Positions 30,841 through 45,980 of a stretch of DNA of 64,000 nucleotides are shown here, one piece after another. The position numbers and the translations under genes were made by a program. The stretch lies in assembly GCA_014871385.1 (NCBI GenBank), contig CM026428.1, positions 5,539,356 to 5,603,355 on the forward strand, in the 5' to 3' direction. Below the pieces are notes generated by a model that was not told the DNA's origin, did no database searches, and was given only the letters and a program-made list of their open reading frames with translations. Within the stretch, counting starts at the first letter, position 1, and every line of letters begins with the position of its first letter. This stretch comes from Ceratodon purpureus. Taxonomy: Eukaryota; Streptophyta; Bryopsida; Pseudoditrichales; Ditrichaceae.

Positions 30841-33060
30841 AAACGTAATGGCCCCCTCGAAAGCAACACATTTAAGACCATTCTCAATTGTTTAAAACTT
30901 GGAAATATTTATAATTTGGGTCCTTCCTTAACAATTGCCTACTATTGCTCAAATATATATTTTGTCCTCCTAAATGCTAGCTAATACTCATTCTTTAAAG
31001 TTTGCCCGTGGACATCCATGTAGGATTGGTAATTACTAAAAAATGTAAGTAGGAACACACACTTTTTTAAGCAAGTAAGACCACCTTGTAAGACCACATC
31101 TAAGGCTAATTGCAAACATACCTTTAGTACCATTAAAAATTAACTATTTGATTGTAACAAATATATCATGAATTGTTAAAAGATTAGTACATCCATTTTA
31201 AACACTTGAATCTAAATAGGTTGTAAAGTAAACCTCATAGCCATTCTAGAATACAAATATAGTTTGAAAAAATTATACATAATCATGAACTATCATAAAT
31301 TTCTATTTTCAGATTAATGTATTGTTGACATTTCAACCTATTTAGAGTGATAATTGAAATTGGTGCATCCTTAATTTATCTTTCTATTTTATATCCTTAC
31401 TTGTGTTCTTTTTCTTTATTCTTTCCAATTCATTTTCCTTATGTATCTCTCACTATTCTCTTTGGACCAATATATATCATATAATCAATTATAATATATA
31501 AGAGTATTGAATGTTAAAAAAAAATATCAAAAATGATAAATGATACATTACAGTGAAATGACAAATGTCATTTAACTTGTATTATAATAGGTTTAATGAA
31601 TTAAAGTCTTTTGAATGAAAATTTATAATTAAAAATAAAGTTGTGATTGTTTGATATGTGGATTATATCTATACAATTTGATTATTATTCACTGCTAATA
31701 TATTTAAATTGAATTTTAAAGGATTTTCTTTGAACTTTTACAATGAATTAAAAATCACCACTCTGCATTTGAACATGCTTGAGGTTAAATACATAATAAA
31801 GATCCATTCAATGGTCAATATTTGTATTAAGTTTCAATAAAGCTAATTTGAATATAAATTATCTTTAAATTCTATATTGATCAAATAGAAAAATGACTTT
31901 ATATTAAAATGTACTAATTAAAAGTTGACACTCATATATTTAAGAATTCACATTACCTAATAACAATCTTATAATTACATGTAGTAAAGGATGTATAGTT
32001 ATTAAACTCATTTCACAAAGTTCGTGTGTACTTCCAATTACTTTCAAGTCTAGATTCTCATAATCAAATATATGCATTGATTACAAATACACATGTTAAT
32101 GGCTAGCAGTAAGGGAACTACAAGTAGTGTTAAAAACACACTTAAATTTAACATTGTGTTAAATTTACTTAATACCAGTCATTAATGTAATTACAAAACC
32201 AAATAAGGCTTATGTCAAAGAATAATGTGGTTTTCATAACTATTTCAACATTAAGGATGACGTCAATTTGTAATAACGAATCTTATGATATCAAGTGAAA
32301 GAAATAACCTCATAGAAGATCTTTTGTAAAATCACATCGAAATAACAAAGTTCATGGTTATTGGATATAAATTTCTTCAGTGATTAAACCAGGTCATCTA
32401 CATCTAGAAACAGAAAAATAAACTAAAGATATTGTTGCACAGAGGACAAGATAGATTTCCGTAGGAACTGGATCAGATGCAATCACTCCTGCCACCTATA
32501 AGTTACCGATAAATAATGTTATAAAACCATTTTTAAAAACGGAACAGCAGGTGAGAGTTCCGTAGAAAACAAGGACATCCACCTACACAGCAACAAGAAC
32601 CAAATTCAACCACCACCGACGGTAAGTAGTACAACTCCTGTCTGCAGATTTCGGTATCTGTGTCAAATAAGGGAGGGGTTATGACTCCTTGCAGGCAATT
32701 TGTCACCGACATGCTCATTGTGGTACTAGGAGGCAAGAGCAAGACACTGTTGTACCAGTATCTCCAGTACATCAGTTATCATGTCATACTTGATGTATAG
32801 TGCACGGCGAGGCTCTGTACTATCTCCAGTATTTAGTGACTCCGAGCACCACGAGAGATAAGGACTGTTTCCACAATTCATAAGCGCTGCATGATATACG
32901 ATGTATGATGCTAGATCCTATGTTGAACAGGATCTTATATTTCTAAGTGTAATCTTGACATTTCAATCCATATTTGAGCATGTCAGGTTACCCACTCGGT
33001 CGAGCCTGTCATTTTGTTTCGATCAACCGCAATTTGTATGTAAAAAATTTTGCAGGATGT

Positions 33061-36000
33061 CTAATTTCCTTGAATTCTCTGCTGATTGTGCTTGAAAAAC
33101 TGATGCAGTAGTTTATGAACTTCACCAAAACTTCCTGTCACTTGTACTAACCTCTCCTTAATCCACTCTGGCAACTTGGACGCTGGTCCTGAGGGTTTGG
33201 CGTTTGGTCCTGAGGGCGAAGACGTCGATGTGTAACGCACATCAACAAGCAGAATTGCTGCGTAATCCCCTATATGCCTAATCGCCCTCCCTGCACAGCC
33301 AAAGGGGTATGGTTTAATATGGAAGAAGGGCCAATGTTTCGATTCGTAAAAGTGGATTGAAATGCTTCGGGACAATGGAAATGAGTTGGAAACATGGGGT
33401 TACCTATGGATTGATTAACAGCTTTCATGCAAAGATTGTCATAGTACTCTCTTCCACGTTGCCCACATCGTTGCAATACAAGATTACCATTTGAAGCTGT
33501 CACGCTGTTCCCTACACCAACCTCAGCTGCTGGAAGCTGGTCGATGTACCTCATCCTTTCGATAAGCTCCGGATCGGATGGACTGGGATAGGGTAGACCA
33601 ACCATCACTACACAACGACCCATACCGTCACTAAAGTTGATTCCTTCTGACATCTTCCCTCCAACTACACATAAAAGCAACGCTCCCCTTTGACTATGTG
33701 TAGCCTTGTCCGTTTGATTTGAAGCCTTAATAATGCTATCTTTATACCTCTGCAGAATGTCCTCAACTTCAGATGCACTTCGAGGTTCTCGGTAGACGTG
33801 CTTTTTCAGCTGAATGGAAGCCAGCATACCTTTGTCAGCCCACGTGGCATGGACCTGACTCTCGTACTCGAAAGATGGAAAGAAGACCACAATGCCCTCT
33901 GGAACTACGGATGAGACATTGCTGATCAAGCGCCCTAATTCTTCTATCTGATCAATCAAGGACAAGCATTAGTTAATTGAGCCGATTTCAGCATCTAACA
34001 TTTCAGCATATTCAAATCTGTGTGATGTACAGACGTAAGATGGGCTTTCATACATTTTCAAAACTATCTTTCGAACCACCAACTGCGACAAGTGAAGTTC
34101 AATACAATGCAGAAGGGGTGTGAACACAGGTTATTCAAATTTTACCGTGGTTTGAGAACTACGAGACTGGTACGTAAAGTCAAAAGTATGGCCCCCAGGT
34201 CCTCGTGCAATGGCAAGCGGGAGTATACTTTCGGGTGGTACGATATGGCCACATGAGAAGAGGTGAACCTGCATCACGCCCACACGCATGATGCAGTTAA
34301 CTATGAATCGCATTACGAGGTCTTAGAAAGCAATCATTCAAGTCTCGGAGATGGGTACGTTTCTAAAACGTTCAGACAATATTGGAGACCCCGTTAAGGA
34401 ACTGACCTTCTCATGGGGCAACTGAGGAAAGAGCCGATCGCGAAGTTCAGAAATAGGCTGCAAGGTTCCTCCTGCTAATATCACAGTTTTGGCCTCCTCA
34501 ACGATCTGAAAGGAACACGCATAACCAAGTGCTGATCCGTTAGGACGACACAAAATAAACAGGTCTAGTCAACATCCACCACTTCTTTCACCTTGACACG
34601 ACTCAAAAGTGATGAAACTTCAAGGAATTCCACTGCGGGCCTCTAGGCTACCCTGCAGCACAAGCGGCAGCTCATAACCTTACTAAGTGCAGATAGACGA
34701 ATCAACAAAGGACCACATCATTGATGTAGTAATACGCTAAAAGCATAGTTCATAGAGCGATACATAAGAGACAATAAGGAGCAGTTTAGAAAGACGATCC
34801 TGCGACGAGCAGGTTGTAACGATTTGCTTGTTCTGAATGTAGAGTCCACAAGTGAATCTACAGTTCATCCGTACATATGCTGGATCAGGCGTTTACCTCG
34901 GTGAAGTGTTTTGTAGCATTCAGCATGACAAATTTGAGATGCCCATCCCATATATCGAGGCCTTTACCAACGCTGGGCACAACAAGTACACGACCATCCT
35001 TATCCGCATTTGTGAGGGCGAGCACAAGATCTGCCAAAGCATGGAAGCCAGTGAGAGCATTACTGACTTGAGGAATTGTCCCTTTGGCAAAACCACTTCT
35101 CGATTGCGAAGTTGATACCGTTTGCTCCGAAATGACTTTCTCACCGTAGCTGCTAACCTGTGATGGAAAACGTTCCGACATATTAACTTACTTTGACATT
35201 GAGACAAGAAAATCCACTTGCAGAGAAAACATGTAGCCAACAATATTGGCGTCGTATCAGGCATGGAATTTCGATGCCTTCACTGGTTGTGCATAGAACA
35301 ACTCAAATCACTTAGCTTATGAGAGGGTTCTTAAATTGATAGAGAAGCAAGTTGATGCCTGATGACAGATCTACGCTGTTTCATATGCTGTAGACCATAG
35401 AGCTCATATTGAAGAGAACACATATCAAAGATGAAGAAACAAAATCAAAAACTAACAAGGATTGCAAATAGAGATGCAAACTCAGACCTTGTGCACTATG
35501 TTGCTCTCTTTGATATAACGGCGTAGTTTAAACAGATTGATGCCGTCTATCTTCAGAGAGAATAAAAAGTCGTTAATAGTTAGCATTTTAGATTTCGCTC
35601 CACCAATTTGACCTCCCTTCAATCCACCGGGTTCAGGTACAGCAAGACAATCCAAGAAGGCCTTAATCAGGAGAAGCAACGTCTCAATGTATTGCCGGTT
35701 CGAATCGGCCAACCGGTTCTTAAATTTTTCGAGATACTCCGAGAGTTGTGAGCTAACTTGCCTCAACTGCACACATACAGTCCACAGCAAATTACAATCA
35801 CAATACGTGATCATTACAAAGTAAAATACGTAGTTATATAGAACAACTCAGGTACAGGAAGCAATATGAGCTGTTCTAGCCTACAATTTCACTACTATGC
35901 ACTGGTTCAAGCCTGCTGGGGCTCATAGAATTTGCATTGATCTTCTGTGCTGAGATTGAAGACATTCGGCGGTATAATCATATCACCTAGCGTCTGTGGC

Positions 36001-38579
36001 TACTGTTTCACTAAGCACGGCTTCATGGCTTAAACCACACCAATGTCTACTGTCGAAGTGCATTCTATGCAAGGTAGTTCGATATTATTCAAACAACTTA
36101 ATAAAGCTTCGGTGTGATTGCTATCCAATTCCTGAGTCAACACATCCTGCTTGTGTGAAAAATGAATCTGGAGTGAGCACCAGAAGTACCCACTTGTGTT
36201 GCAGAAACCTGGCAGCTGTGAATGCTGTTAACAGTATCGACAAGATTGTGAGCCTCGTCGATGATGACAACACAGTCCTTGAGCTTCACTCCAAGCGATT
36301 CACGGGTCGAACTATTCAACAATGACTGATAGGGAAGCACCACTAGGTCGGCTGTGGGCACTGCGCGGCGGGAACCGTAGTAAGGGCATGTCCCCAATTC
36401 TTGCCCTAATTTCACGAGATCCTCTACATCCATTGCACTAGATAGCTCTAGTTTCTCCTTGAACTGTCGCTGCAAGCGTTGCTTCTTCAGTAATGGGCAA
36501 CCGGAACTCTTAACTTTTCTCCTCTGCATTTGATTATCTTTAACAGCCTGCAAAGACAAGAATCCAGAAATAATCAGACTAGACCAAAGACGTCATCATT
36601 TCTTAGTTCTTCATGGAAATTACAGTATACCAAAATCTAGGAGGAATAGAAAACAGTCATTTATGATGCTCAGGGAATCAAAAGCACAAAAACTACATTA
36701 AATCATTTAAAGCTACAGCAATGGAGTGGAGTGTATCCGATTGAAATAAGTCAATAGACGACTTAGGATCTAGCAAGATAAGCGATTAAGATTCAATACG
36801 TTGCCTAAAGCCCACTCTTCGTAAGAACTACCTTCAATCCTGCATGGCCGCTACTCTTGGCCTTGTGCAATTCTAAGCAGCGCTCATTAATCCGCGCTGA
36901 ACTCCCAAGTTTCGCCACTTCTGCTTCCATGTGAATATTGCTTAGGACGTGCTATGAAAATGTTTGAGACATTCTAAATTGGAATGGCAGAAGAATTTCG
37001 AAGCAGAAATTCAAGCCTGGTCGAAGTCCACATTTCAGGAGAAAAGTATTCGAGACATCAACATTGGTTACCAGTACTTCATTAAACTGGTCGAAGTTAG
37101 AAAATCATCGAGTAGAATCACAGAGCTGACTAATAGCTCCACTGGAAGTAAATCATGGTCCCGGAAGTGTTGAAATAGTATGTGCTTACCAGGATTAATG
37201 CACAAAGTCTTCCGTGATCCTAGAGAGACGCTTTGCAAAGATGTTGCGAACTTCGTCCGCTGCAACTCCCCCACAAATTGAGACAGCTGCGAGTGTGTCC
37301 GACTGCAAAAGAACACCTTCAAAGGTTCTTCCTCTTCATCCTCGTCCTCAACATCTTCCTCACTGCTACTGGATATATCCTTCTCTGGCTTCCGTTTCAC
37401 AGCCTCGCCACTGAAGAACCAACATCCAGATTAGCAGGAAGGACCAGCGACAATGAAAGTGGCCCTGACAGATTTCAACAACCGCATCCCGCTTTAACTC
37501 TGATGCCTAGAGAAGCGATGCTATTCATAGAGCCGGAATATACTTGCTCAAAGGGAGACCATTACTTCCTACTGTCATCCTACAACAAGAGCGCAGTGGC
37601 TTTTTCAAATGCAACACATGCCGCAAACTCGGGAGCCCTTGAAATCTACTCATGTTCCCCCGGGAACATAAAGCTGAGGAGAGAGAGAAACGCATATACA
37701 TTCTCAGCAGCAAGATAGGAGGGAGGAACCATGACACAACAGATGCATTTCTAACAAGTGTGAACTCACCTGCTGGCATTGTCATCGCTGCAATAATCCT
37801 CCACGAGGAACTCGTCATCCTCGAGGGCACCAGCCACAGTCTTCACCGGCTTCTTACTCTTTCCGATCCGCTGTTTCCCGCCGAAACGTTCATCCACATC
37901 TCCAAAAAATGAACGCGAACTGCTAACCTTCTTCGCACTATCACTCACCAATTGCAACTTCCGTCGCTGTTTCTTCTCCTCTTTCTCCTTCAGCTTCTGC
38001 TCCTCCTTGTTGACTTCAAAATCCCTCATCCAATCTGGCTCCTCGTCCTCCTTGGCGCATTCAGCCTCGCCTTTACGACTACTGCTTAATCTATGCGCAT
38101 GCTCATCCTCAAGCCATTGAAGAGTACTACAAATTAAACTCAACGTTTTCCCGGTACCTGCATATTCGGCAACTTGAAACATATAACCCCGGCAAGAAAC
38201 TCTTATCCTCCACATTTCACAACATTGTTCACATCACATCAGATCCTCCACAACCGAAACAAACAAGACCTATCTCTGATTACACTCAACAGAACCAGCA
38301 CGGACAGAGTTCCAACAACGAAGCAACGAAACCTAACCTCCACACAATGTTCAAAAACTCTAAAAGCACAGCGACCACAACAACAGCGCCTACAAACTCC
38401 GAAGCTCCTGCACGACGACGCGTGATCGGATACAGCATTGAAACAAACAAACCTGTAGGACTCTCGACGATGGCCACCCCGCCCTTCTGCAGAGCGCGGT
38501 ACACAGCAGACATAAACTGCTGCTGGATGGGATACGGCTGGAACGGAAACGCCGGGAACTGAAGCTCCCCGTCCGCCAT
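33061..38579 (-). CDS. DDX11: DDX11/CHL1-type Fe-S DNA helicase, 11 exons
   Basis: Exons (minus strand): 38579-38453, 38157-37770, 37410-37190, 36920-36832, 36547-36194, 35766-35488, 35157-34897, 34505-34407, 34268-34146, 33947-33404, 33290-33061. All are GT-AG and the frame closes at 904 aa, close to human DDX11. This superfamily-2, XPD/FANCJ-like 5'-3' helicase supports sister-chromatid cohesion and resolves G-quadruplexes and replication-fork structures. Walker A SPTGTGKT is split by intron 1 (Lys46). Four cysteines at about 242, 260, 292 and 329 match the 4Fe-4S domain, and DEAH lies at 372-375. C-terminal motifs include [14 protein letters not shown] and NQSIGRAIRH (arginine-finger motif VI). 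An acidic Ser/Glu insert (about 195-215) precedes [10 protein letters not shown], the motif Ia region. Start: the Met before DGELQFPAF fits family N-termini; an upstream in-frame Met at 38663 is less likely. Confidence 0.95.
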
Positions 38580-40832
38580 AGCTCCAGCGTGCCGCCACGC
38601 TCGTCGCTCCTCACATGCGAGGCTCCATTGCAATGCACATTCAAGGCGTGAACGCAACAGCAAGTGCCGAGTGAAAGACTTGAGCTAACTCCACAAATGT
38701 GGAAACAAGACCCGCACCAAGTAGTTCAACCTCTCATTCACAGACCGTCGTCATCCTGCTCTGGTCCAGGCGATGGCATTTACCAGTTGTTAAGGAAATG
38801 AAGTGTAGTCTTGGTTCGATTTCTAGTGAGTCGCGCACTGGTGTGCAGAATGCAGGTCTGTAGCGATGGCGATGGCGATGGCGGAGCTTGCTTCGCATCG
38901 TCTGCACAGGTTTGCGACATCGTCCGTTTCACAATGTGAGCGCCGAAGTTCGACGCGGGTATTAGACCAGTGTTACCCGGGTATAGGACGGGTATCAGTT
39001 GAGGACTTGAACTTGTTGGGTTTAGCACAATGAGCAATCGAAGCGGAAGTCCATAGTGCAGACAAGGAGTTACTTCGAGTTACTCTATTCGGAGGTAAAT
39101 AGAAGCTTGAATTGCAATTCCCCACTAAACATGAAAAGTATACGACCACAAGGTCGAGAGCAGGATCACCAGCAACAGCTAGTGACCCGCCAAGACAACC
39201 AAAAAGGTTGAAGGTAACCAAAAAATCCAGAGGGTTGAAAAACATGCGGAGGGAGGAAAAGCTTGGAGAAGGTAAAAATAGAAGCTTGACCACTCATATA
39301 ATTGGAAGAGGGATCCGAGAGACGTGGAGAGCCTCCGTATATACCCGTACCCAAGTTTAAACGTACCAGTGAGGGAGGTCAGTATTTAGAACCAATTACA
39401 TATTCTTGATGCTTCCCAATGAAATCACCCGAATAAGGCCCACTTTATACATAGTTTGGGGCTAGCTAAAAGGATTGGAGGCCTAAGTTTGGGATTTCGG
39501 GCCAAAAGAAAACATATCTTGATTGCATAAAATCATCCCAAATATTTTGGGGCCAAAACAATGGTATATATGATGTCACATAGAAAAAATTGAAATTCTA
39601 GCCCAAGCCTAGTATAAAGTTTAAGTCTAGATTGGTCTTAAGATGCAGATATTGTAGAGGTCAAATGTGCCGGACATTAAGCAACTTAACCTGACCATGT
39701 TTCATAATGCTATAAGCACTTAGAAACTATGAAGCATTAATAACTTAGGGATATATTAACCATTCATAATGACCTATCTTCAATATAGGTCATTGGTGTA
39801 TTTATTAATTCAATATTCCTTGTTTTTATCAGTTTGCTAATGTTGGTTATGAGAATCACTTATTGTTGATTATTAGAAACTTAGTTTTTGAACCATTGAA
39901 AATTTACAACAAAAAAACAATGCTACTACCAAAAAAATTGAAATTTCTTTTGCCGATTTACTCTTTGCTCGTTTTAATTTCATGGATTTTTTAACAAAAG
40001 ATGTGTGAAAGTGTCACTTTCTGCTACTACTACCTGAGGGGAAAATAGAGGGATACAACAGCCAACTCAATTTCTTCGTTGCCGCAGGTAACCCGTCCGT
40101 TAGAATGATAAATTTGACCGTTTGATTCCGTATTAAGAGAATGTGCAAGTGAGTAAACCAGTCTTCTTGAAGTGCAAAAGGAATGGAGATGGTGTAATGA
40201 GAAGCGGCTCTTCACAACACAAGTCATCTATCTCAAGGAGGGTGGTGTAATGCTACGAATTATCTGATAGCAGAGCATAATTATAAACCAGATTTTCAGT
40301 TGTTTAGTTTTGCTTTCTGGTTCAGCATTATTAAGCACATCGTCCACAAACCGCTTGCCCAGGCTGTAATTGCGATACCAAACTCACAACAAGAGCGAAG
40401 GATGTTGAGTGAAATTCAGCAAAAACTGATCCCCCTCAGACTGGGTACAGCTAGTGTAATGCTCAGAATAACAGCGCACAATGTCTCTGCAGCTGCTTCA
40501 AAACTGGTGCTACATGGAGGAATTTCATCAACCTAAACGTCCCATGTCTCCTGCTTCTCGCACCCTGGAGTAAAAGCATCGCCTGAGCAAAGGGGTTACC
40601 CTAACGCAGTCGACTTGACATTCTAGCAAAATTAACACACGAATCACTCTTTTCAAAGTGACCACAGCGCCTATACCTACTCTTGCACACTACAGCAACC
40701 TGTTCACCAGGGTTAGGTGCCATTTTAATGATGCACCAGCTTCAACTTGTAAGCTGCAGATATTCACTGTGCTTAAAGCACATTAAGCCCAAAAATATAC
40801 GACTCCGAAAAAATCTTCTGCTACGAAGAGCC
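38580..40832. other. Intergenic between DDX11 and CCT2
   Basis: This holds the helicase promoter side and the CCT2 3' UTR. A short GCGATG-type repeat lies at about 38,863-38,883. The 39.4-40.2 kb part is AT-rich. ORFs of 60-106 codons on the minus strand lack domains. No RNA gene is seen. Confidence 0.45.
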
Positions 40833-43800
40833 CTACATCCGATCTTCTCTTTGTCTAGGTGCGCATTTGATGATCTCATCCACACGGAGGATCATCTCTG
40901 AGGCTTCTGTCGCTGATAATAGGACTGCCTGCTTCACCTTGAAGGCTTCATAGATCCCTAGCTTCTCCATATCTCCAACCTAAGAAACAATAACAAAGAT
41001 AAATTTCATGATGCCACAATATATTTCTTCCTCTACAAGCGTGCTCGAAATAAATGTGCTACCCAATAGCAGAAACAAACAACCCACTCAGGAAAGGATT
41101 TTGAAGCATGTTCACTAGATAGAGAGACAGGGACACTCCGATAAGTAAGTATTATGCTGTACCTCTCCAGAGATGACGTCAATGCCGGCTCTCGAACCAT
41201 CTTCTGAGTGAGCAGCACGCAGTTGAGAGACTAAGTCAGCACTATCCAACCCAGCGTTGTCAGCAATGGTGGTGGGAATGGCTCGCAATGCGGTAGCAAA
41301 AGCATCAATAGCAAGGGACTTCTTCCCCGGTGTCTTTCGCCCGAGTTCCTCTACGCGCCTCGCCATTAAGAACTCCGGCCATCCACCGCCCCAGATAACA
41401 CGGCTGTCCTGTACTGTTGCAACCAACACACAGAGTGCATCGTGTAGTGACCGCTCGGCTTCATCTAACACATGTGAACTGCAAAAGAACACCATATGAA
41501 AGTCAGAAGATGGACAGATCATAGTACACCATAGGACATGCAGATCGATCTGAATGGTATCCAGGAGAACTCAGTAGACTAGTTGTCTTCATAAGCATGC
41601 ATCATCGTATCCAAAAAACACAAAACTTTCCACTGATCAAATAACCTTAAACCAGGCACCCTAAAAACACCTTAAATTGCGTTCAACAATTTGAAATGAC
41701 GAATGTTGCGCACAGACTTGCCAGAAAAAAGAAGACAAAGCTAAAAGTACCTGGCACCGCGAAGTACGATGGTACACGCCTCTCCTAAAGCCACGCCTGA
41801 AAAGTGGATAAGTCTGTCTTCACCAATCATAATCTCTTCGATTAACTTGCAATGCCCAAGTTTCACATTCTCAGGATCGTTGAAAGTTGAAGTGATTTCT
41901 CCTCCTGTTACAAGGGCTAACCGTTCTATCCCATCAAAATCGGCATGCTCAATAGCCATGATTCCCGCATCAGCAAATAGCTCCTCCGGATAGTTATAAA
42001 TAAGCTGCCGATTCACAAAGCAGTTGATGCCATGTGCTACGATCTTCTCAACTTTGTTCTTCATCTTTATCTTTTCGGCGGCCTCGATCTCTGCCACCTT
42101 CGACATGGCATCCACACGAACACGTGCACCATAAATCTTCACCTTGTCCGTGTCCATGGCGGTATTAGCTACAAGAATTTTGGCATTTTCAATGCGTTTG
42201 GGCTGACCCACACCTATCTTCTTGTCCAGAATGAACCTGCAATCCAAGGGTGGCCAATCAAGTTAATAACTACAGCAACATAAGCTCCAAATCTGGCAAG
42301 TGGAAGGTTATTCATGGCATCCATCAACCATCCAGTTTAGTGACCTACCCCTCGTCTAAGAACGAATCTTTCAAAGCTCCACCGCACTTTTTAATGATCT
42401 GGATAGATTCCATGTTCGAGCTACCCTGTATTCATTGTGAAGCACATGATTCAGTAACAACTCATCGAAACAGTCCTGCAGGATTTAGTCCACAGTAATC
42501 TCAGTAGTGCCAAAGCACTAAAGATGCTTAAACACGATGCACGGAAGTGTGCACAGAAACATTCGAAAAGATAGTATGCCCACGACTCCAGTACACAGAC
42601 ATGTGTCTCCAAGACCATGACCATCAATTGTACGACAGAAGTCCAAGCCAAAGTTTCAGCCACAGCAAGAGTAACAAGAGAACTCTAGGGACGAGATGTG
42701 CATGGGCTAAGAACACTTATCCACTTCATACTTGACGATGTGAAACGCCAATACCAAGACCAAGACCAAAAACCCTTCGTAAGGAAAACAGCCCAAACCT
42801 CGCACGTAGCACGAGCACGAATCGGAAAACCGGAGATGCTAACGTACCTTCAGTCTAAGAACAGCGTCGACAGCAAGATTTGCAAAATGAACTTTATCTT
42901 GTGACAAGATTTTAGAACTCAAAGTAGTCATCGCAATGTTGACGAGATCTGATCTGAATCGCTCTGCAATATATCCATACGAATTGGTTTTAATAGATTC
43001 TATCGCCGGAAACAACCACCTAGATAACTCAAACATTGTCGACAACAATCCCACTAAATGCTCTGAGAAAAATTCTGATGTCTCAAAAAAGTTCATAAGA
43101 GAAGTAAGATCATTCCGTACCTAAGTCATCTTTGTGATTACGAACACCAGCTTCTAGAGCATTACGCGCGCACTCAGCGGCCATGCGATAACCTTCACGC
43201 ACCAGAAAGGAATTTGGTCATCGTACGGAAACCACACACAAAAACGATTTTGATCAGCACAACCATCGAGAGATATCTCTGAGACAACGACAAACTGTGC
43301 CACACTAGATGTGTACGTCGAAAATGATGCCAGAGTTTGCATACCAGCGATGATAGTCATAGGGTGAATCTTCAAAGCGACAAGCTTCTCTGCCTCCCTA
43401 AGCAGCTCCCCGGCTAACACAACTACAGATGTGGTGCCATCACCTACCTCGTCATCTTGCACCTTCGAAATATCTGCCAAACCAAAATAATGCAGCACAG
43501 CCGCTAACCGTATTAGCTACCCAGCCCACAACAGTAGCCAACGGATAGGTGCGATCACAAAAAGGGGTGCCTACATTCCCCACAGTAAAACACCTGGTTA
43601 TCTCCAGGACTTCCAGCATAGGAGACCCAATGCAACACTCTGCCACACTCCTTGGGATAGAAAGACAGCAAACATCTACCAAAGGTGATGGAGCTCTAAA
43701 CACAGGCTTCTAGAGAAGAACGGCCAAGGACGACGCACCAACAAGTACTTTCGCAGCTGGATTGTCAACATGCAGCGACTTCAAAATAGTTGCGCCATCA

Positions 43801-44887
43801 TTGGTGACAGTCACACTGTGGCCGCGACCTGTAGATTGGAGAATCTTATCCTGAAAACAACACATCAAGAGCCGATGATAAGTTTCCTTGCAGGAAGACA
43901 TCACAGGCACCATTACCCGGCACCAGCTGAGGACACATAGGCCACTGCAATCATGAAGCCACCCCGAGAACTCATTCTTGAAACCCCTCGTTACGCGATC
44001 TTTAGACTGGCGTAACGATTATAACAGAATTACAGTTCATTATCCATTACGGCGCATAGCAGGCGCACAAACACTCTTTTACGCGCGAATCCCTTTTACA
44101 GTATTCAACGCCAGCGACGTCCCATAACAACTACAGAGACGGAAAAAGTAGAGAGCACTCGTACCATTCCTTTAGGACCCAAAGTGCTCTTGACAAGGTC
44201 CGCTATCGCCATGGCACCAATGAAGGAAGCCTGCAGATCCAAACACAATACATAGATCACTCAATCGAACGTGAACTGCACAAACGAGGCCTCAGACTAT
44301 ATATATCCCAGCTAGGTCTCCATGCAGAAAATGATAATAGACTGAAAATGCACATTGGCATCTCAGCAGACAAGTGACGATGATGCTGAACACAATCAGG
44401 TTGGCCGATGAATGAAAAATACCATCCTAGCACGCTCGCCTTTCTCCTCCATGGCATCTGGCTTAAACAACTCCCCCTGCATGCGGGACACTCACACATC
44501 AGGCTAAAACCGCTACAGAGCCTAATGAGACAGAGAAAAAACCAGACCTAACTGTAGCACAGAAAGAAGAAATGCAGGGACAACCAGAAGTGACAAGTTC
44601 GCATTCGAAAGCATAAAAACGAGAGAAAGAAGACATCGCAAACCCTAGAAACACCGCCGAGGATAAATGAGATCGGGCTGCAAGCCCTAAAACCAAGAGC
44701 AACCTCAAAACTGAAGCAAAAACCAGAGGAGAGAGGATCGCCATTTGGAACCAAATACAGAAACACAAAACCTCCTCACAAAACCCTCGCCAATGCCAGA
44801 AACCTCAACAAGAGAAGGAAACCCTAGAAAACGGAGCCACGAAAATAGAACCAGACAGCGAACGGAACACGTACATTTTGACCCATG
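40833..44887 (-). CDS. CCT2: T-complex protein 1 (CCT) subunit beta, 11 exons
   Basis: Exons (minus strand): 44887-44876, 44476-44423, 44230-44165, 43850-43739, 43473-43345, 43192-43121, 42963-42848, 42425-42349, 42236-41751, 41478-41163, 40979-40833. All are GT-AG and the frame closes at 528 aa, the usual length for CCT2. The product is one of eight subunits of the cytosolic group II chaperonin that folds actin, tubulin and many WD40 proteins. Visible motifs are LGPKGMDKIL (nucleotide pocket, split after GM), [22 protein letters not shown] (92-106; catalytic Asp), GGGWPE, and a C-terminus ending in [10 protein letters not shown]. The [16 protein letters not shown] and [20 protein letters not shown] segments identify beta rather than another subunit. 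The first exon encodes only four residues (MGQN); its splice join is plausible but less certain than the rest. Confidence 0.95.
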
Positions 44888-45980
44888 GTGAGAAGTAGGA
44901 GTAGCAAGAAGCGCAGGAGAGGACGGGGAGGTAGAGCGAGATCGGCGAAGGGCGATGGTGGTGGTGGAGAAGGGGGTGGTGTGGCCTGGGGAGGTCTCGC
45001 TCCGTCTCTTGCAGCGAAGAGCACACAACTTCGAGAGACAGTCGAGTCCGACGCTCTTCGGAGACGAGCCTCCAGCAACCCTCGACGTTCGGGACTGGAT
45101 CGGCTCATCGTGGGCGTTCATTGACGTCGGGATGCATGGGCCGTCGATTGGATGGTGGCGGGCCCCCCCGTGGCTGGGCAGTCCTAAAACCGTGGCTCGT
45201 CGTTGGGGTGGGTTTAGGGTGTATTGTGGAAGCTTAATTAAGCTACCTATACTATTTATGGGAAGCCATTAATAGGGAGATCTTTTCAATGACGGTTGAA
45301 AAGTTTTGTCATGATTTTACTTTGGATATTGAAACTTGAATAATTTTTGAAAGTCAAGAATACTTGATGATCCACTTAAATTAGTGAGTTCTTCCATATC
45401 TAGTATATGTTGTAGTAATTTCTACTAATGATGATAGTCTAAAAATTATAATCAATAATATTTTCTCTACAATTTTCAATGCTTGAATGGTATTTGTGGT
45501 TGTTTCTTTAACTAGCCTGTTGTAAGGCGAGCCCCTCCACATTGGTGGATGGAAGGGTGATGGATATGAAAACGAATAAGTAAAAATCGTACGCAAGAAT
45601 AATACTTTTAACTTCTCCGTTTATTATGTGGTCAAAAATATTTATGAAGAAATCACACTTAATGGAGTACCTAGAACCATCATTATAAAAGTACGTGCAT
45701 TATTTCGTATTTGTCTCATGAATCTTTAACATGAATTTGGTTTTTCTTGGATTTTTAACATTTAAAAACATTATAGATGTGGGTATTGAGAAGTAGAAAA
45801 TATAGTTTTGCGGTAGAAAAGTTTGGAATCATAATAACGTATTCAAAACTAGAAAGCGCAAGAGTATTCTTGTATTCTACTAACAAAGCCTATAACTAAC
45901 CTAAAGCTGGATCAATAAGTTATTCACAGTTGCACCGCCATCCACTCTCGATATAAATTCTCCACCAACCGTAAAGGGCT
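44888..45980. other. CCT2 upstream region and AT-rich spacer
   Basis: The first 250 bp are GC-rich and probably form the CCT2 promoter. The rest is AT-rich. Antisense ORFs crossing the CCT2 start region (44,700-45,270) look compositional. No gene is supported. Confidence 0.45.

Larger units (their letters stand above)
29870..33060. other. AT-rich intergenic region
   Basis: No supported gene. About 30,900-32,400 is very AT-rich and featureless to me. A 36-bp direct repeat and a short hairpin are listed separately. The segment just below 33,061 should contain the helicase 3' UTR. Confidence 0.45.

Noticed and set aside
44705-45272. ORFs on both strands around the CCT2 start
   Set aside because: Compositional; they overlap the CCT2 first intron and promoter and show no domain.
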